This document shows, one piece after another, positions 12,323-20,553 of a DNA stretch of 64,000 bases. The position numbers were made by a program, and so were the translations under genes. The DNA is from Gemmatimonadota bacterium (GTDB lineage: Bacteria; Gemmatimonadota; Gemmatimonadetes; Longimicrobiales; Gaopeijiaceae). The stretch lies in NCBI GenBank assembly GCA_022827345.1, contig JAJDTB010000032.1:186001-250000 (forward strand). Direction: 5' to 3'. Positions within the stretch are counted from its first letter, which is position 1. The number at the start of each line of letters is the position of its first letter. The notes under the pieces are model-generated. The model searched no databases. It saw only the letters and a list, made by a program, of their open reading frames with translations, and was not told the DNA's origin.

Positions 12323-13363
12323 ATGACCCCCACGTCCTCCCCCGCGCTCAAGGCGCCGCCCGCCCAGTCGGCCGACCGCGATGTTCAGCTCCTCCACCGC
12401 GCGGGCGAAATCGGTGAGGAACTGCGCTCGGCGGTGCAGCGCCGGATCGTTGGCCAGCAGCACATCGTCGACAGCATCCTTACGGCCATGATGGCGAACG
12501 GCCACGTACTCCTGGTAGGGGTGCCCGGGCTCGCCAAGACGCTGATCATCTCGACGCTCTCCGAGGCGCTGCACCTCAAGTTCAACCGGATCCAGTTCAC
12601 CCCCGACCTCATGCCAACGGACATCACGGGCACCGAGGTCATCCAGGAGGACAAGCTGACCGGGGAGAGAGTCTTCCGCTTCGTCCAGGGGCCGATTTTC
12701 GCCAACATCATCCTCGCCGACGAGATCAACCGGACTCCGCCGAAGACGCAGGCCGCGCTCCTCGAGGCGATGCAGGAGCGGGACGTCACCGCGGCCGGCC
12801 AGACCTACCACCTCGACCCGCCCTTCTTCGTGCTCGCGACGCAGAACCCCATCGAGCAGGAGGGCACCTATCCCCTTCCCGAGGCGCAGCTCGACCGTTT
12901 CATGTTCGACCTGCGGATTCACTATCCGGACCGGGACGAGGAGGAGAAGATCGCGACGCTGACGCAGGAGGTGCAGAACATCCCGATCGAGCCCGTGGTG
13001 CACGGTTCCGAGATCATCGAACTGCAGCAGCTGGTCCGGCGCACCCCGGTTCCCCCTTCGATCGTGAGCTACGCCGTCCGCCTGGCGCGCTCGACCCGTC
13101 CCGGCGGCGAGGAGCAGGCCGACGTAGCAAAGAAGTACATCAGCTGGGGCGCGGGACCGCGCGCCTCGCAGTACCTTGTGCTGGGGGCCAAGGCGCGCGC
13201 CGTATTCCGGGGCGCTCCCATGCCCACCATGCAGGACATTCACGACATCGCGCCGTCGATCCTCGCCCACCGGATCGTGATCAACTTCGACGGTGAGGCC
13301 GAGGGCCTGAGCACGCGCGACGTCATCGACGAACTGCTCAGCGAGAGCAGGCGATGGGTCTAG
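12323..13363 (+). CDS. MoxR-family AAA+ ATPase
   Basis: A 346-residue AAA+ protein with Walker A GVPGLAKT, Walker B ILADEINR and the family segment QNPIEQEGTYPLPEAQLDRF. MoxR ATPases act as chaperones for maturation of enzyme complexes or envelope proteins. The frame is open further upstream, but the ATG at 12323 has GGAAC just before it and lies at a fitting distance from the promoter. The usual partners (DUF58 and von Willebrand-domain proteins) are not adjacent, so its client cannot be guessed from context. Confidence 0.92.
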   Translation: MTPTSSPALKAPPAQSADRDVQLLHRAGEIGEELRSAVQRRIVGQQHIVDSILTAMMANGHVLLVGVPGLAKTLIISTLSEALHLKFNRIQFTPDLMPTDITGTEVIQEDKLTGERVFRFVQGPIFANIILADEINRTPPKTQAALLEAMQERDVTAAGQTYHLDPPFFVLATQNPIEQEGTYPLPEAQLDRFMFDLRIHYPDRDEEEKIATLTQEVQNIPIEPVVHGSEIIELQQLVRRTPVPPSIVSYAVRLARSTRPGGEEQADVAKKYISWGAGPRASQYLVLGAKARAVFRGAPMPTMQDIHDIAPSILAHRIVINFDGEAEGLSTRDVIDELLSESRRWV

Positions 13364-13664
13364 AGGCGGTCCGTGGACAATCCCCGAGTCGCACCGAGGG
13401 CGGCGAGGGGCCGGGCTGGCAAGGCGCGATGAGCGAGAATAGCGGCGCTATTTGAGCGAAGAGCAACGCAGAGCGGCGCTCTGAAGTGCCTGAATGTAAA
13501 CAGAATGCGACATGTTGTAATGTTATCATGACAGTGCGAGGTCGCGTGAGCGCTGCAACCAGCGCGGATTCATCGCCGTCCGAATGCAGCGGGAACTTGT
13601 CCCACGGACTGCCGGAGGACGGCTCGCCGGACGACCAACCTCCAAGTAGCGGGGCGCAGGGATC
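13364..13664. other. 301-bp gap between the MoxR and CorC-like genes
   Basis: No gene is supported. The gap holds two tandem hairpins (listed separately) and an AT-rich patch at 13497-13530 that includes TATCAT (13524-13529), possibly the -10 box for the CorC-like gene. No clear -35 box lies at the right distance. Confidence 0.5.
13438..13483. repeat. Two tandem hairpins sharing the core AGCGGCGCT
   Basis: AATAGC-GGC-GCTATT (13438-13452) and CAGAGC-GGC-GCTCTG (13469-13483) each form a perfect six-base-pair stem on a GGC loop. They are 16 bases apart. There is no run of T after either, so a simple terminator is unlikely. They could be a dispersed palindromic repeat of this genome or RNA structures after moxR. 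Confidence 0.6.
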
Positions 13665-14918
13665 ATGGCGCTGATCACGGGGCTGTGGGCGGCGTTTGCC
13701 CTCCTGTTGCTGGGCGCAGCCGGGCTGACGGCTACGCTGTCGGCGGTGGTCAACATTACCGACTCGAAGGCGCGCATCCTCGCCGACGAGGGCTTTGCCG
13801 GCGCAGCCGCACTTGCCGCGCTGCGAACGGGTGAGGCCAGTACCTCCGTTCTGGGAGTGCTCCGCGCGATCTGCAACCTCGGCGCGGCTGCGGCCGGCGT
13901 CGCCGCCGCCACCGTGCTGTGGGGTCCGCGCGGCATGTGGATCGGCGGCCCTCTGGTGGTGCTCGGCGTGCTGCTCCTCGGCGAGGTGGCCCCGCGTGCC
14001 CTCTCCGGCCGCCGCCCCGTGCGGGTGGCGCTCGCTGCCGCCCCGTTCCTGCAGCGGGCCTCGGGCGTGCTCGGCGGGATTCTCTTCCCGGTCCTCGCCC
14101 TGGGACGGCTCCTTGGCCGCGTTTCCGGCCGCGCCGAGGCCTCCCCCGACGAGCTGCAGGTGCGCGAAGCGCTGGAGATCGGGACCGGAGAGGGCGTCGT
14201 CGAGGCCGACGAGCAGCGCCTCATCGAGCGGGCCTTCAAGCTGGACGAGCTCAACGCCTGGGACGCGATGACGCCCAGGGTCGACATCATCGCCTGGCAG
14301 GAAACGCGCCTTCTGGGCGAGGCGCTGGGCGAACTCGAGGGCGCGCCTCACTCGCGCGTGCCGGTGTACGGCGAGAGCATCGACGACGTGACCGGCATCC
14401 TGCATGTGCGGGACGCCTACCGCGCGTATGTCGCGGGCGAGCGCGGCACGCCTCTGGGCGAACTCGCCCGCGAGCCGATGTTCGTGCCCGGATCGCTCTC
14501 CCTGGCCAAGCTGCTCGCCGAGTTCCGCGCCCGCCGCATGCACATGGGCATCGTGGCCGACGAATTCGGGGGCACCGACGGGCTGATCACCCTGGAGGAC
14601 GTCCTCGAGGAGCTCGTCGGCGAGATCGTCGACGAAACGGATGTGGACGAAGACCCCGTCACGCGGCTGTCTGCGGACGAGATCGTCGCTTCCGGCACGG
14701 CCGAGGTGCGCGAGATCAATGACCGCTTCGAATTCGAGCTGCAGGCGGGTGAACACCGGTCCCTGAACGGTTTCATCCTGGAGGAACTCGGCCATGTGCC
14801 CGAGGCCGGCCGTTCCTTCACGGCGGAGGGCGTGCGGATCGAGGTCCTCGAGGCGTCCGACACGCAGGTACTGAGAGCGCGGCTGCGACGCACCGGAGCC
14901 GCGGAACCGCCGCGCTGA
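13665..14918 (+). CDS. CNNM/CorC-HlyC-family membrane protein with CBS domains
   Basis: A 417-residue protein. It has an N-terminal DUF21 (CNNM) membrane domain of three to four helices, then two CBS motifs (near DAMTPRVDIIAWQE and EPMFVPGSLSLAKLLAEF), then a CorC_HlyC domain (ADEFGGTDGLITLEDVLEEL, EIVDETD). Such proteins are linked to magnesium or cobalt efflux and membrane stress tolerance; the transport direction is unsettled. Its TGA stop overlaps the next ATG by one base, so it is co-transcribed with the carbonic-anhydrase-like gene. Confidence 0.92.
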   Translation: MALITGLWAAFALLLLGAAGLTATLSAVVNITDSKARILADEGFAGAAALAALRTGEASTSVLGVLRAICNLGAAAAGVAAATVLWGPRGMWIGGPLVVLGVLLLGEVAPRALSGRRPVRVALAAAPFLQRASGVLGGILFPVLALGRLLGRVSGRAEASPDELQVREALEIGTGEGVVEADEQRLIERAFKLDELNAWDAMTPRVDIIAWQETRLLGEALGELEGAPHSRVPVYGESIDDVTGILHVRDAYRAYVAGERGTPLGELAREPMFVPGSLSLAKLLAEFRARRMHMGIVADEFGGTDGLITLEDVLEELVGEIVDETDVDEDPVTRLSADEIVASGTAEVREINDRFEFELQAGEHRSLNGFILEELGHVPEAGRSFTAEGVRIEVLEASDTQVLRARLRRTGAAEPPR

Positions 14919-15526
14919 TGGCGCTGGTCATGCCCTTCAACGGGCGCACTCCGCGGATCGCGGGATCCGCCTTCCTCGCGCCGACCGCGGTCGTGATCGG
15001 CGATGTCGAGGTCGGCGAGGACGCCAGCGTCTGGTTCGGGGCCGTGCTGCGCGGCGACCACCCCGAGAACGGCATACGCGTGGGGGCGCGGACCAATGTG
15101 CAGGAGAACGCCGTCATCCACACCAGCCATGAGGGCCCGACGGTCATAGAGGACGAGGTGACGGTCGGGCACGGAGCCATCATGGAGAGCTGCCGGATCG
15201 GCCGCCGCACGGTGGTGGGGATGGGGGCGGTGGTGCTGCAGCGCGCCGAGGTCGGCGAGGGCTGCCTGATCGCGGCGGGGGCGGTGGTGCGGGAGGGGGC
15301 GAAGATTCCGCCGCACAAACTGGTGGCCGGGGTGCCGGGCCGCGTGCGGGCGCTGAGCGAGGGAGCGGCGTCGTGGACCGAGCGCAGCGCGGGTCACTAC
15401 GTGGAGCTGAGCCGCCGCTTCATGGCGAACCGCGTCTGCGAGCTGTGCGGCGGACCGGCGCTGGAGCGGCATTGCAAGATCGTGTGTCTCAACTGCGGCT
15501 TCCAGAGGGACTGCAGCGACCCGTAG
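14918..15526 (+). CDS. Gamma-carbonic-anhydrase-like left-handed beta-helix protein with C-terminal zinc ribbon
   Basis: A 202-residue protein. Residues 1-145 form hexapeptide repeats of a left-handed beta-helix, with the gamma-class features WFGAVLRGD and VQENAVIH. Of the three metal ligands expected in gamma enzymes, H68 and H85 are visible, but the third position (five residues after VGH) is E90 rather than His. Residues 172-200 add a cysteine cluster (C174, C177, C186, C190, C193, C199) that looks like a zinc ribbon and is not part of the usual enzyme of about 170-180 residues. Whether it hydrates carbon dioxide is doubtful. It may instead bind another ligand or partner. Confidence 0.85.
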   Translation: MALVMPFNGRTPRIAGSAFLAPTAVVIGDVEVGEDASVWFGAVLRGDHPENGIRVGARTNVQENAVIHTSHEGPTVIEDEVTVGHGAIMESCRIGRRTVVGMGAVVLQRAEVGEGCLIAAGAVVREGAKIPPHKLVAGVPGRVRALSEGAASWTERSAGHYVELSRRFMANRVCELCGGPALERHCKIVCLNCGFQRDCSDP

Positions 15527-15580
15527 CGGTTCATCCGCGGTCTCGCGGAGTCGGCTCTCGCGGCAGCCATGGGCATGGTT

Positions 15581-15604
15581 GCGGGCCGCCAGACGGCGGG
15601 CCGC
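15581..15604. terminator. Possible bidirectional terminator hairpin
   Basis: A GC-rich imperfect stem (GCGGGCCGCC-AGAC-GGCGGGCCGC) lies between two converging genes, the carbonic-anhydrase-like gene and pilD. It has no T run. Confidence 0.35.
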
Positions 15605-15614
15605 TGAGGCCGGA

Positions 15615-16385
15615 TCATTCGAGCCCGAGGATCGTGCCCGCGTACCAGGCGGCGATCGCGTCGCCCCAGGTGTAGGCGACGCCCGCTCCGAGCGCCAGAA
15701 AGACCCCGAACGGCACCAGCCTGCCGGATCTGAGAGAGACCGGGGCGAAGACCAGGGCACCGAGCAGCGCGCCCCCGAACAGTGTCACAAGGACCCCCGG
15801 CGGACCGACAAACGCCCCCACCATCGCCATCATCTTCACGTCGCCACCGCCCATGGCGTCCTTGCCCAGGACGATCCTTCCCACCGTGGCCACAGCCCAC
15901 AGGAAAGCGAACCCCAGCGCCGCGCCCAGAACCGCGCTGCCCAGCTCCGGCCCGCCCGCCAGCGGGGCCAGCGCAAGCCCGATGACCGCCCCCCCGAGGG
16001 AAAACTGATCGGGGATGATGTACGTCCGGGCGTCGCTTACCGCGATCGCGAGCAGGATCGTCAGGAACACGGCGCCGCGCAGCGCTTCGGGGTGCAGGCC
16101 CCACCTGGCCGCCATCCCGGCCCAGATCACCGCAGTGGCGATTTCGACCAGCGGGTACTGCGCGCCAATGCCCGTACGACACCGGGCACACCGCCCGCGT
16201 GCGATCACGTAACCGAGCACGGGGACGATTTCGAACCAGCGAAGCGGCGCGCGGCAGCTCCAGCACTCGGACCGCGGCCGCACGACGGACCGCCCGGCAG
16301 GCCATCTCGCGATACACACGTTGAGGAACGACCCGAGCGCCATCCCGATCACCGCCGCCAGGATCGGGAGTTGGCCGCCGCTCAT
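15615..16385 (-). CDS. pilD: Type IV prepilin peptidase / leader peptidase
   Basis: A 256-residue polytopic membrane aspartic protease. It removes the leader from prepilins and N-methylates the new N-terminus. The N-terminal GSFLNVCIARWP, two CxxC pairs (CWSC and CARC) of the methylase zinc site, and both catalytic aspartates (SDARTYIIPD and GGGDVKMM) are present. It should process PilA and the four minor pilins encoded at 48461-51402 and acts in the inner membrane. Its ATG overlaps the stop of the preceding methyltransferase gene by four bases. Confidence 0.95.
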   Translation of the reverse strand: MSGGQLPILAAVIGMALGSFLNVCIARWPAGRSVVRPRSECWSCRAPLRWFEIVPVLGYVIARGRCARCRTGIGAQYPLVEIATAVIWAGMAARWGLHPEALRGAVFLTILLAIAVSDARTYIIPDQFSLGGAVIGLALAPLAGGPELGSAVLGAALGFAFLWAVATVGRIVLGKDAMGGGDVKMMAMVGAFVGPPGVLVTLFGGALLGALVFAPVSLRSGRLVPFGVFLALGAGVAYTWGDAIAAWYAGTILGLE

Positions 16386-17140
16386 TCGCCGCCCCGGGTG
16401 AGGAGGTACATGAGGATCGAGCCCGCCACCGCAACGTTCAGCGAATCAACCCCGGCGGCCATCGGGACAGCGATCGCGCGGGCCCGGCGCAGGAGCCGCG
16501 CCGGAAGCCCGCCTGTCTCATTGCCGAGCGCCAGCACCCAGTCCCGTGGCACGCCGCGCCCCGGCCCACCCGGCACCGCCCCGGCCGCGTCCGCGCACAG
16601 CAGGTTGACGCCCTCCAGCGGGTCTACCGGGTCCGGGCCGCTTGTCATCGGCAGGTGGAACACCCCGCCCGCCGACGCCCGGACGACCTTGTGGTTCCAC
16701 GGGTCGACCGTGCCCGCCCCGATCACGACCCCGTCGAGCCCGAATCCCCAGGCCGACCGAATCAGCGTCCCGAGGTTGCCCGGGATCTGGACGCCCGTCG
16801 CCATCAGGTAGCGTCCGCGGTCCAGCGGCCTCGGCACCGGGGGCGGCGCAGCCACGCAGGCGATCACCGGCTGCGGCCGTTCGGTCGATGCCAGCCCCCT
16901 GACTTCGCGGTCCGGCGCGACCTGCACCTCCACGCCGCGCTGGCTGCATGCGTCGAGGACACGCCGCCCGATCCCGCTGCCCGCGTGCTCCGCGCCCGCC
17001 AGCACCCATCGCACCTGAAGGGGAGACTTCAGCGCCTCCAGGACGACGCGCGGTCCCTCCGCCAGGGCCAGGCCTTCGCGCTCGCGCATCCGGCGAACCG
17101 TCAGCCGACGCACCAGGCGTGCCCTAGATTTGCTGATCAC
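16382..17140 (-). CDS. TrmH/SpoU-family 2'-O-ribose RNA methyltransferase
   Basis: About 252 residues. The C-terminal SPOUT domain shows the knot motifs: [28 protein letters not shown] and [21 protein letters not shown]. The N-terminal part ([24 protein letters not shown]) looks like the substrate-binding domain of 23S rRNA enzymes. The specific nucleotide cannot be assigned. The frame is open to 17191, but a GTG at 17140 has AGAGG upstream and avoids overlap with the divergent thiD, so it is taken as the start. Confidence 0.85.
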   Translation of the reverse strand: MISKSRARLVRRLTVRRMREREGLALAEGPRVVLEALKSPLQVRWVLAGAEHAGSGIGRRVLDACSQRGVEVQVAPDREVRGLASTERPQPVIACVAAPPPVPRPLDRGRYLMATGVQIPGNLGTLIRSAWGFGLDGVVIGAGTVDPWNHKVVRASAGGVFHLPMTSGPDPVDPLEGVNLLCADAAGAVPGGPGRGVPRDWVLALGNETGGLPARLLRRARAIAVPMAAGVDSLNVAVAGSILMYLLTRGGE

Positions 17141-17181
17141 CGTGTCCTCTGCCCCTGCCCTCGAACCGAAGCGCGTTGCAC

Positions 17182-18036
17182 ATGCCGCCATCCCCCCCGG
17201 TCGCCCTCACCGTCGCCGGCAGCGACAGCGGGGGCGGCGCCGGCATCCAGGCCGACCTGAAGACCTTCCACCAGTGGGGAGTCTACGGCACCTCCGCGCT
17301 GACCGCAGTCACCGCCCAGAATACGCTGGGGGTGCAGGCGGTTCACCCCGTCCCCCCCGCCACCGTCACGGCCCAGATCGAGAGCGTGGCCGGCGACATT
17401 CCGCCCGGGGCTGTCAAGTCGGGCATGCTGGCCAATACCGACATCGTGCGGGCGGTCGCGGCGTCGCTCCGGCGCCATGACCTGGGCGCCTACGTCCTCG
17501 ACCCGGTGATGGTGGCGACGAGCGGCGATGTGCTGCTGGCCCCCGGCGCCGTGGCCTCGATCCGGGAGCAGCTGCTGCCGCTGGCCGCCGTCGTCACGCC
17601 CAACTGGCCCGAGGCGGTGATCCTCACCGGAGTAGAGGAACGCAATGTTCGGGGCATGGAAATGGCTGCACGGGACATCGTGCGGCGCGGCGCCGGGGCG
17701 GCGCTGATCAAGGGCGGTCATGTGGAGGGGGACGAGGTGGTGGACCTCTTCTGGGACGGCCGGTCCCGGCGCGTGTTGCGCGGCCCGCGGATCGACACGC
17801 GCCACACCCACGGGACGGGCTGTACTCTGAGCGCGGCGATCGCGGCCGGGCTGGCGTGGGGGGCACCGCTGGAGACCGCCGTCGTGGAAGCGGTGGCGTG
17901 GGTGAGGGCGGCGATCGCCGGCGCTCCCGGCCTGGGCGCGGGGAGGGGCCCGCTCGATCACTTCGCGGCAGTCGCGAGCCGCGACAGAAACGACTCGATC
18001 AGCCCGCCCAGGGTGCCGCCCGCCGCCGCGCCGTAG
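17182..18036 (+). CDS. thiD: Hydroxymethylpyrimidine/phosphomethylpyrimidine kinase
   Basis: A 284-residue ribokinase-fold enzyme that makes HMP-pyrophosphate for thiamine synthesis. It has [17 protein letters not shown] at the N-terminus, [11 protein letters not shown], and [14 protein letters not shown] around the catalytic Cys/Asp region. The ATG at 17182 is preferred to an in-frame TTG two codons earlier. The last 26 codons (ending in a Pro/Ala-rich tail) overlap the convergent punA by 79 bases. No other thiamine gene is nearby. Confidence 0.93.
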   Translation: MPPSPPVALTVAGSDSGGGAGIQADLKTFHQWGVYGTSALTAVTAQNTLGVQAVHPVPPATVTAQIESVAGDIPPGAVKSGMLANTDIVRAVAASLRRHDLGAYVLDPVMVATSGDVLLAPGAVASIREQLLPLAAVVTPNWPEAVILTGVEERNVRGMEMAARDIVRRGAGAALIKGGHVEGDEVVDLFWDGRSRRVLRGPRIDTRHTHGTGCTLSAAIAAGLAWGAPLETAVVEAVAWVRAAIAGAPGLGAGRGPLDHFAAVASRDRNDSISPPRVPPAAAP

Positions 18037-18788
18037 GCCATCACTTCCTCGTGGTCGATGGCCTCCAGTCCCAGGCCGGCGGCGTGGTTGGTGATCAGGG
18101 AGAACGCCAGCACCCTCTGCCCCCCCGCCCGCGCGGCGGTGATCTCGGGAACCGTTGACATGCCGACGGCATCGGCGCCTGCGGCCCGGAGCGCGCGCAC
18201 CTCGGCCGGGGTCTCGAAGTTGGGCCCGTGCACGCCGCCGTAGACGCCTCGCGGCAGCGTCACCCCCGCGTCCATCGCGGCTTCCTCGGCCATGGACATC
18301 AACTCGGGGTCGCAGGGGCGGCTCATGTCGGGGAAGCGCGCCTCGCCGTCCACTGCCGGTCCGGCCAGCGGAGCCCGGAACATCAGGCTGACGTGATCGT
18401 CCACGAGCATCAGCGAACCCGGAGCCAGGTCCGGCCGAATCCCGCCCGCGGCATTGGTCAGGACCACGATCCGGGCGCCGGCGGCGCGCCCCGTGCGCAC
18501 CGGTGCCAGGACGACCTCGGGCCCGCAGCCCTCGTAGAAATGGAAACGGCCGGCCTGCACCATCACCGGCACGCCGCCCAGCCGCCCCAGCAGGAACTCC
18601 CCCGCGTGGCTCTCGACGGTCGCGTCCGGAAACCCCGGCAACTCGCCGAAATCGACCCGGACGGGGTCTTCGACCCGCCCGGCCAGGCCCCCGAGCCCCG
18701 AGCCCAGCACGAGATGCACGAGCGGCTCCATCCCCGCCCGATCGTGCAGGATCCGGGCGCACTCCGCGATCGGCGGGCCGCCGCTCAA
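17958..18788 (-). CDS. punA: Purine nucleoside phosphorylase
   Basis: A 276-residue enzyme that splits purine nucleosides with phosphate into base and ribose-1-phosphate. The signature motifs are [51 protein letters not shown] and ITNHAAGL. These fit the trimeric class (PNP/MTAP family). It follows the nucleoside transporter nupC by 16 bases, forming an uptake-and-salvage operon. Its 3' end overlaps thiD on the other strand. Confidence 0.95.
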   Translation of the reverse strand: MSGGPPIAECARILHDRAGMEPLVHLVLGSGLGGLAGRVEDPVRVDFGELPGFPDATVESHAGEFLLGRLGGVPVMVQAGRFHFYEGCGPEVVLAPVRTGRAAGARIVVLTNAAGGIRPDLAPGSLMLVDDHVSLMFRAPLAGPAVDGEARFPDMSRPCDPELMSMAEEAAMDAGVTLPRGVYGGVHGPNFETPAEVRALRAAGADAVGMSTVPEITAARAGGQRVLAFSLITNHAAGLGLEAIDHEEVMAYGAAAGGTLGGLIESFLSRLATAAK

Positions 18789-18804
18789 CCCGGCCGGCCC
18801 GCGG

Positions 18805-20289
18805 TCAAATCAGCACGCCCGCGATCGACGCGGTCATGAAGGCCGCGATCGAACCCCCGACCATCGCCCGCAGACCCAGCCGCGCGAGATCCTTCCTCCT
18901 CTTCGGCGCGATCCCCCCGATCCCCCCGATCTGGATGGCGATCGAAGAGAAATTGGCGAACCCGGAGAGCGCATAGGTGGCGATCGTGGCGGAACGTGCG
19001 CTCAGCGTGCCCTGCCCCATCTCTTCGGCGAGCCCCAGGAAGGCCACGAACTCGTTGGCGACCGTCTTCAGCCCCATGAGCGACCCGACCGGGACCGCGT
19101 CCTGCCAGGGCACGCCCATCACCCACGCCACCGGCCCCAGCAGCCATCCCAGGATCCCTTCGAGCGAAAGGCCGTCGATCCCCACCAGCCCCCCGGCCCA
19201 CCCCATCAGCGCGTTCAGGAGCGCGATCATTGCGAGGAACGCAAGGAGCATCGCCCCAACGTTGAGGGCCAGCTGCAGCCCCTCGCTCGCTCCCCTCGCC
19301 GCGGCCTCGATCACGTTCACGTCGGGACGCTCCAGCTCCGTCCTGAGCTGCCCCGCGGTCTCCGATTCCTCCATCTCGGGCACCATGAGCTTGGCCACCA
19401 CCAGCGCGGCCGGCGCGGACATGACCGACGCGGCCATCAGGTGCCCGGCGATCTCCGGGAAGAACCCCATCAGCATCCCCGCGTAGGCGGCCATCACGCC
19501 GCCGGCCACGGTCGCGAAGCCCCCGGTCATCACGGCCATGAGCTCCGAGCGGGTCATGCCGTCGACGAAGGGCTTGATGAGGAGCGGCGCCTCGGTCTGC
19601 CCCACGAAGATGTTGCCCGCGGCAGACAGCGTCTCGGCTCCGCTCGTGCGCATGGTGCGCTGCATGACCCAGGCGATCCCCGCCACCACCTTCTGCATGA
19701 CGCCCAGGTGGTACAGCACGGTCATGATCGAGGCGAAGAAGATGATCGTGGGCAGCACGTTGAATGCGACGAAGGCGCCGGTGCGCGCCACCTGCTGTCC
19801 CTCGGCGACGAATCCGCTGTTGCCCGGCTCGCCGGTGCCCACCGGGACGTTGTTGTAGACCAGGTCGCCGAAGAGGAAGCGCGCGCCCTCCAGCGTGAAG
19901 CCGACCGCCGCGAGGATCACGTCGTTGGCGGCGGCGAAGACGCCGGCGCCGAAGGGCGTTCGCAGGATCAGCAGCGCGAAGATGAACTGCAGGGCGAGGC
20001 CCCAGAGCACGATGCGCCAGGGGATCACCTTGCGGTTGACGCTCAGTGCCCACGCGACCGCCGTCAGAAAGACGACGCCGAAGAGGCCTCGGAACCTCTC
20101 CGGTCCCGCGGCCCCGTCCGCTTGAACCGCGACCCCTTCGGAGACAGCCGCCGCGACGCCGTCCGCGGCCGAGGCGCTCAGCTGGCCCAGGCCCTCGAAC
20201 AGGGATGCGCCCAGGTGGCCCAGGCCCTCGGAAAGGGACGCGGCGATTGCCGGGAGCGCGATCGCTGCGGTTTCCAGGGGCAGGTACAT
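18805..20289 (-). CDS. nupC: Concentrative nucleoside transporter (NupC/CNT family)
   Basis: A 494-residue inner-membrane symporter. CNT motifs are clear: [36 protein letters not shown] and [23 protein letters not shown] proteins bring in nucleosides with protons or sodium. The N-terminus has an extension of about 70 residues containing short repeats ([18 protein letters not shown]) before the first helix. It is the first gene of the nupC-punA operon and diverges from dnaK. Confidence 0.94.
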   Translation of the reverse strand: MYLPLETAAIALPAIAASLSEGLGHLGASLFEGLGQLSASAADGVAAAVSEGVAVQADGAAGPERFRGLFGVVFLTAVAWALSVNRKVIPWRIVLWGLALQFIFALLILRTPFGAGVFAAANDVILAAVGFTLEGARFLFGDLVYNNVPVGTGEPGNSGFVAEGQQVARTGAFVAFNVLPTIIFFASIMTVLYHLGVMQKVVAGIAWVMQRTMRTSGAETLSAAGNIFVGQTEAPLLIKPFVDGMTRSELMAVMTGGFATVAGGVMAAYAGMLMGFFPEIAGHLMAASVMSAPAALVVAKLMVPEMEESETAGQLRTELERPDVNVIEAAARGASEGLQLALNVGAMLLAFLAMIALLNALMGWAGGLVGIDGLSLEGILGWLLGPVAWVMGVPWQDAVPVGSLMGLKTVANEFVAFLGLAEEMGQGTLSARSATIATYALSGFANFSSIAIQIGGIGGIAPKRRKDLARLGLRAMVGGSIAAFMTASIAGVLI

Positions 20290-20338
20290 GGGGCCTCGAA
20301 ATGGGTGGCGGGGAAGCGGCAGATAGAATACAGCCGGG

Positions 20339-20437
20339 CCTGCCGTAATGACAGGATCGCGGCACCCGACGCTCCGGGTTCGGCCAAAATGGCAGGGTCG
20401 GGGGCCGGAAGCGCAAAAAACCTGCCAAAATGGCAGG
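20339..20437. promoter_or_regulatory. Array of three 17-bp inverted repeats, 41 bp apart
   Basis: The copies are CCTGCCGTAATGACAGG (20339-20355), TCGGCCAAAATGGCAGG (20380-20396) and CCTGCCAAAATGGCAGG (20421-20437). The third is a perfect dyad (CCTGCCA-N3-TGGCAGG). The start-to-start spacing is exactly 41 bp both times, about four helical turns, so the sites lie on one DNA face. They sit between the divergent nupC and dnaK genes. The motif is neither CIRCE (HrcA) nor HAIR (HspR). Confidence 0.75.
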
Positions 20438-20467
20438 AATCACCCGGCAGCCCGGCGCCTTCGGGTC

Positions 20468-20483
20468 CGGCACGCCATTTGCT
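20468..20483 (+). promoter_or_regulatory. Near-consensus sigma-54 promoter of dnaK
   Basis: CGGCACG-CCAT-TTGCT matches the -24/-12 consensus TGGCACG-N4-TTGCW with one mismatch, and GG and GC are ten bases apart as required. Predicted start of transcription is near 20494, 60 bases before the dnaK ATG. An alternative -10 box, TATCTT, lies at 20498-20503 but has no good -35 hexamer. Confidence 0.55.
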
Positions 20484-20553
20484 TCAACGGGGCCAGTTAT
20501 CTTTGAACCATCAACCGCCGGCCGCGGCCGGCCCCGCAAAGGAACAGGCTACA

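Noticed and set aside
13486-13674. Small open frame of about 60 codons before the CorC-like gene
   Set aside because: It has no ribosome site, covers the AT-rich promoter-like patch and overlaps the next start; it shows no protein-like pattern.
20339-20437. CIRCE or HAIR element upstream of dnaK
   Set aside because: CIRCE (TTAGCACTC-N9-GAGTGCTAA) and HAIR (CTTGAGT-N7-ACTCAAG) do not match the repeats seen; spacer and arms differ.
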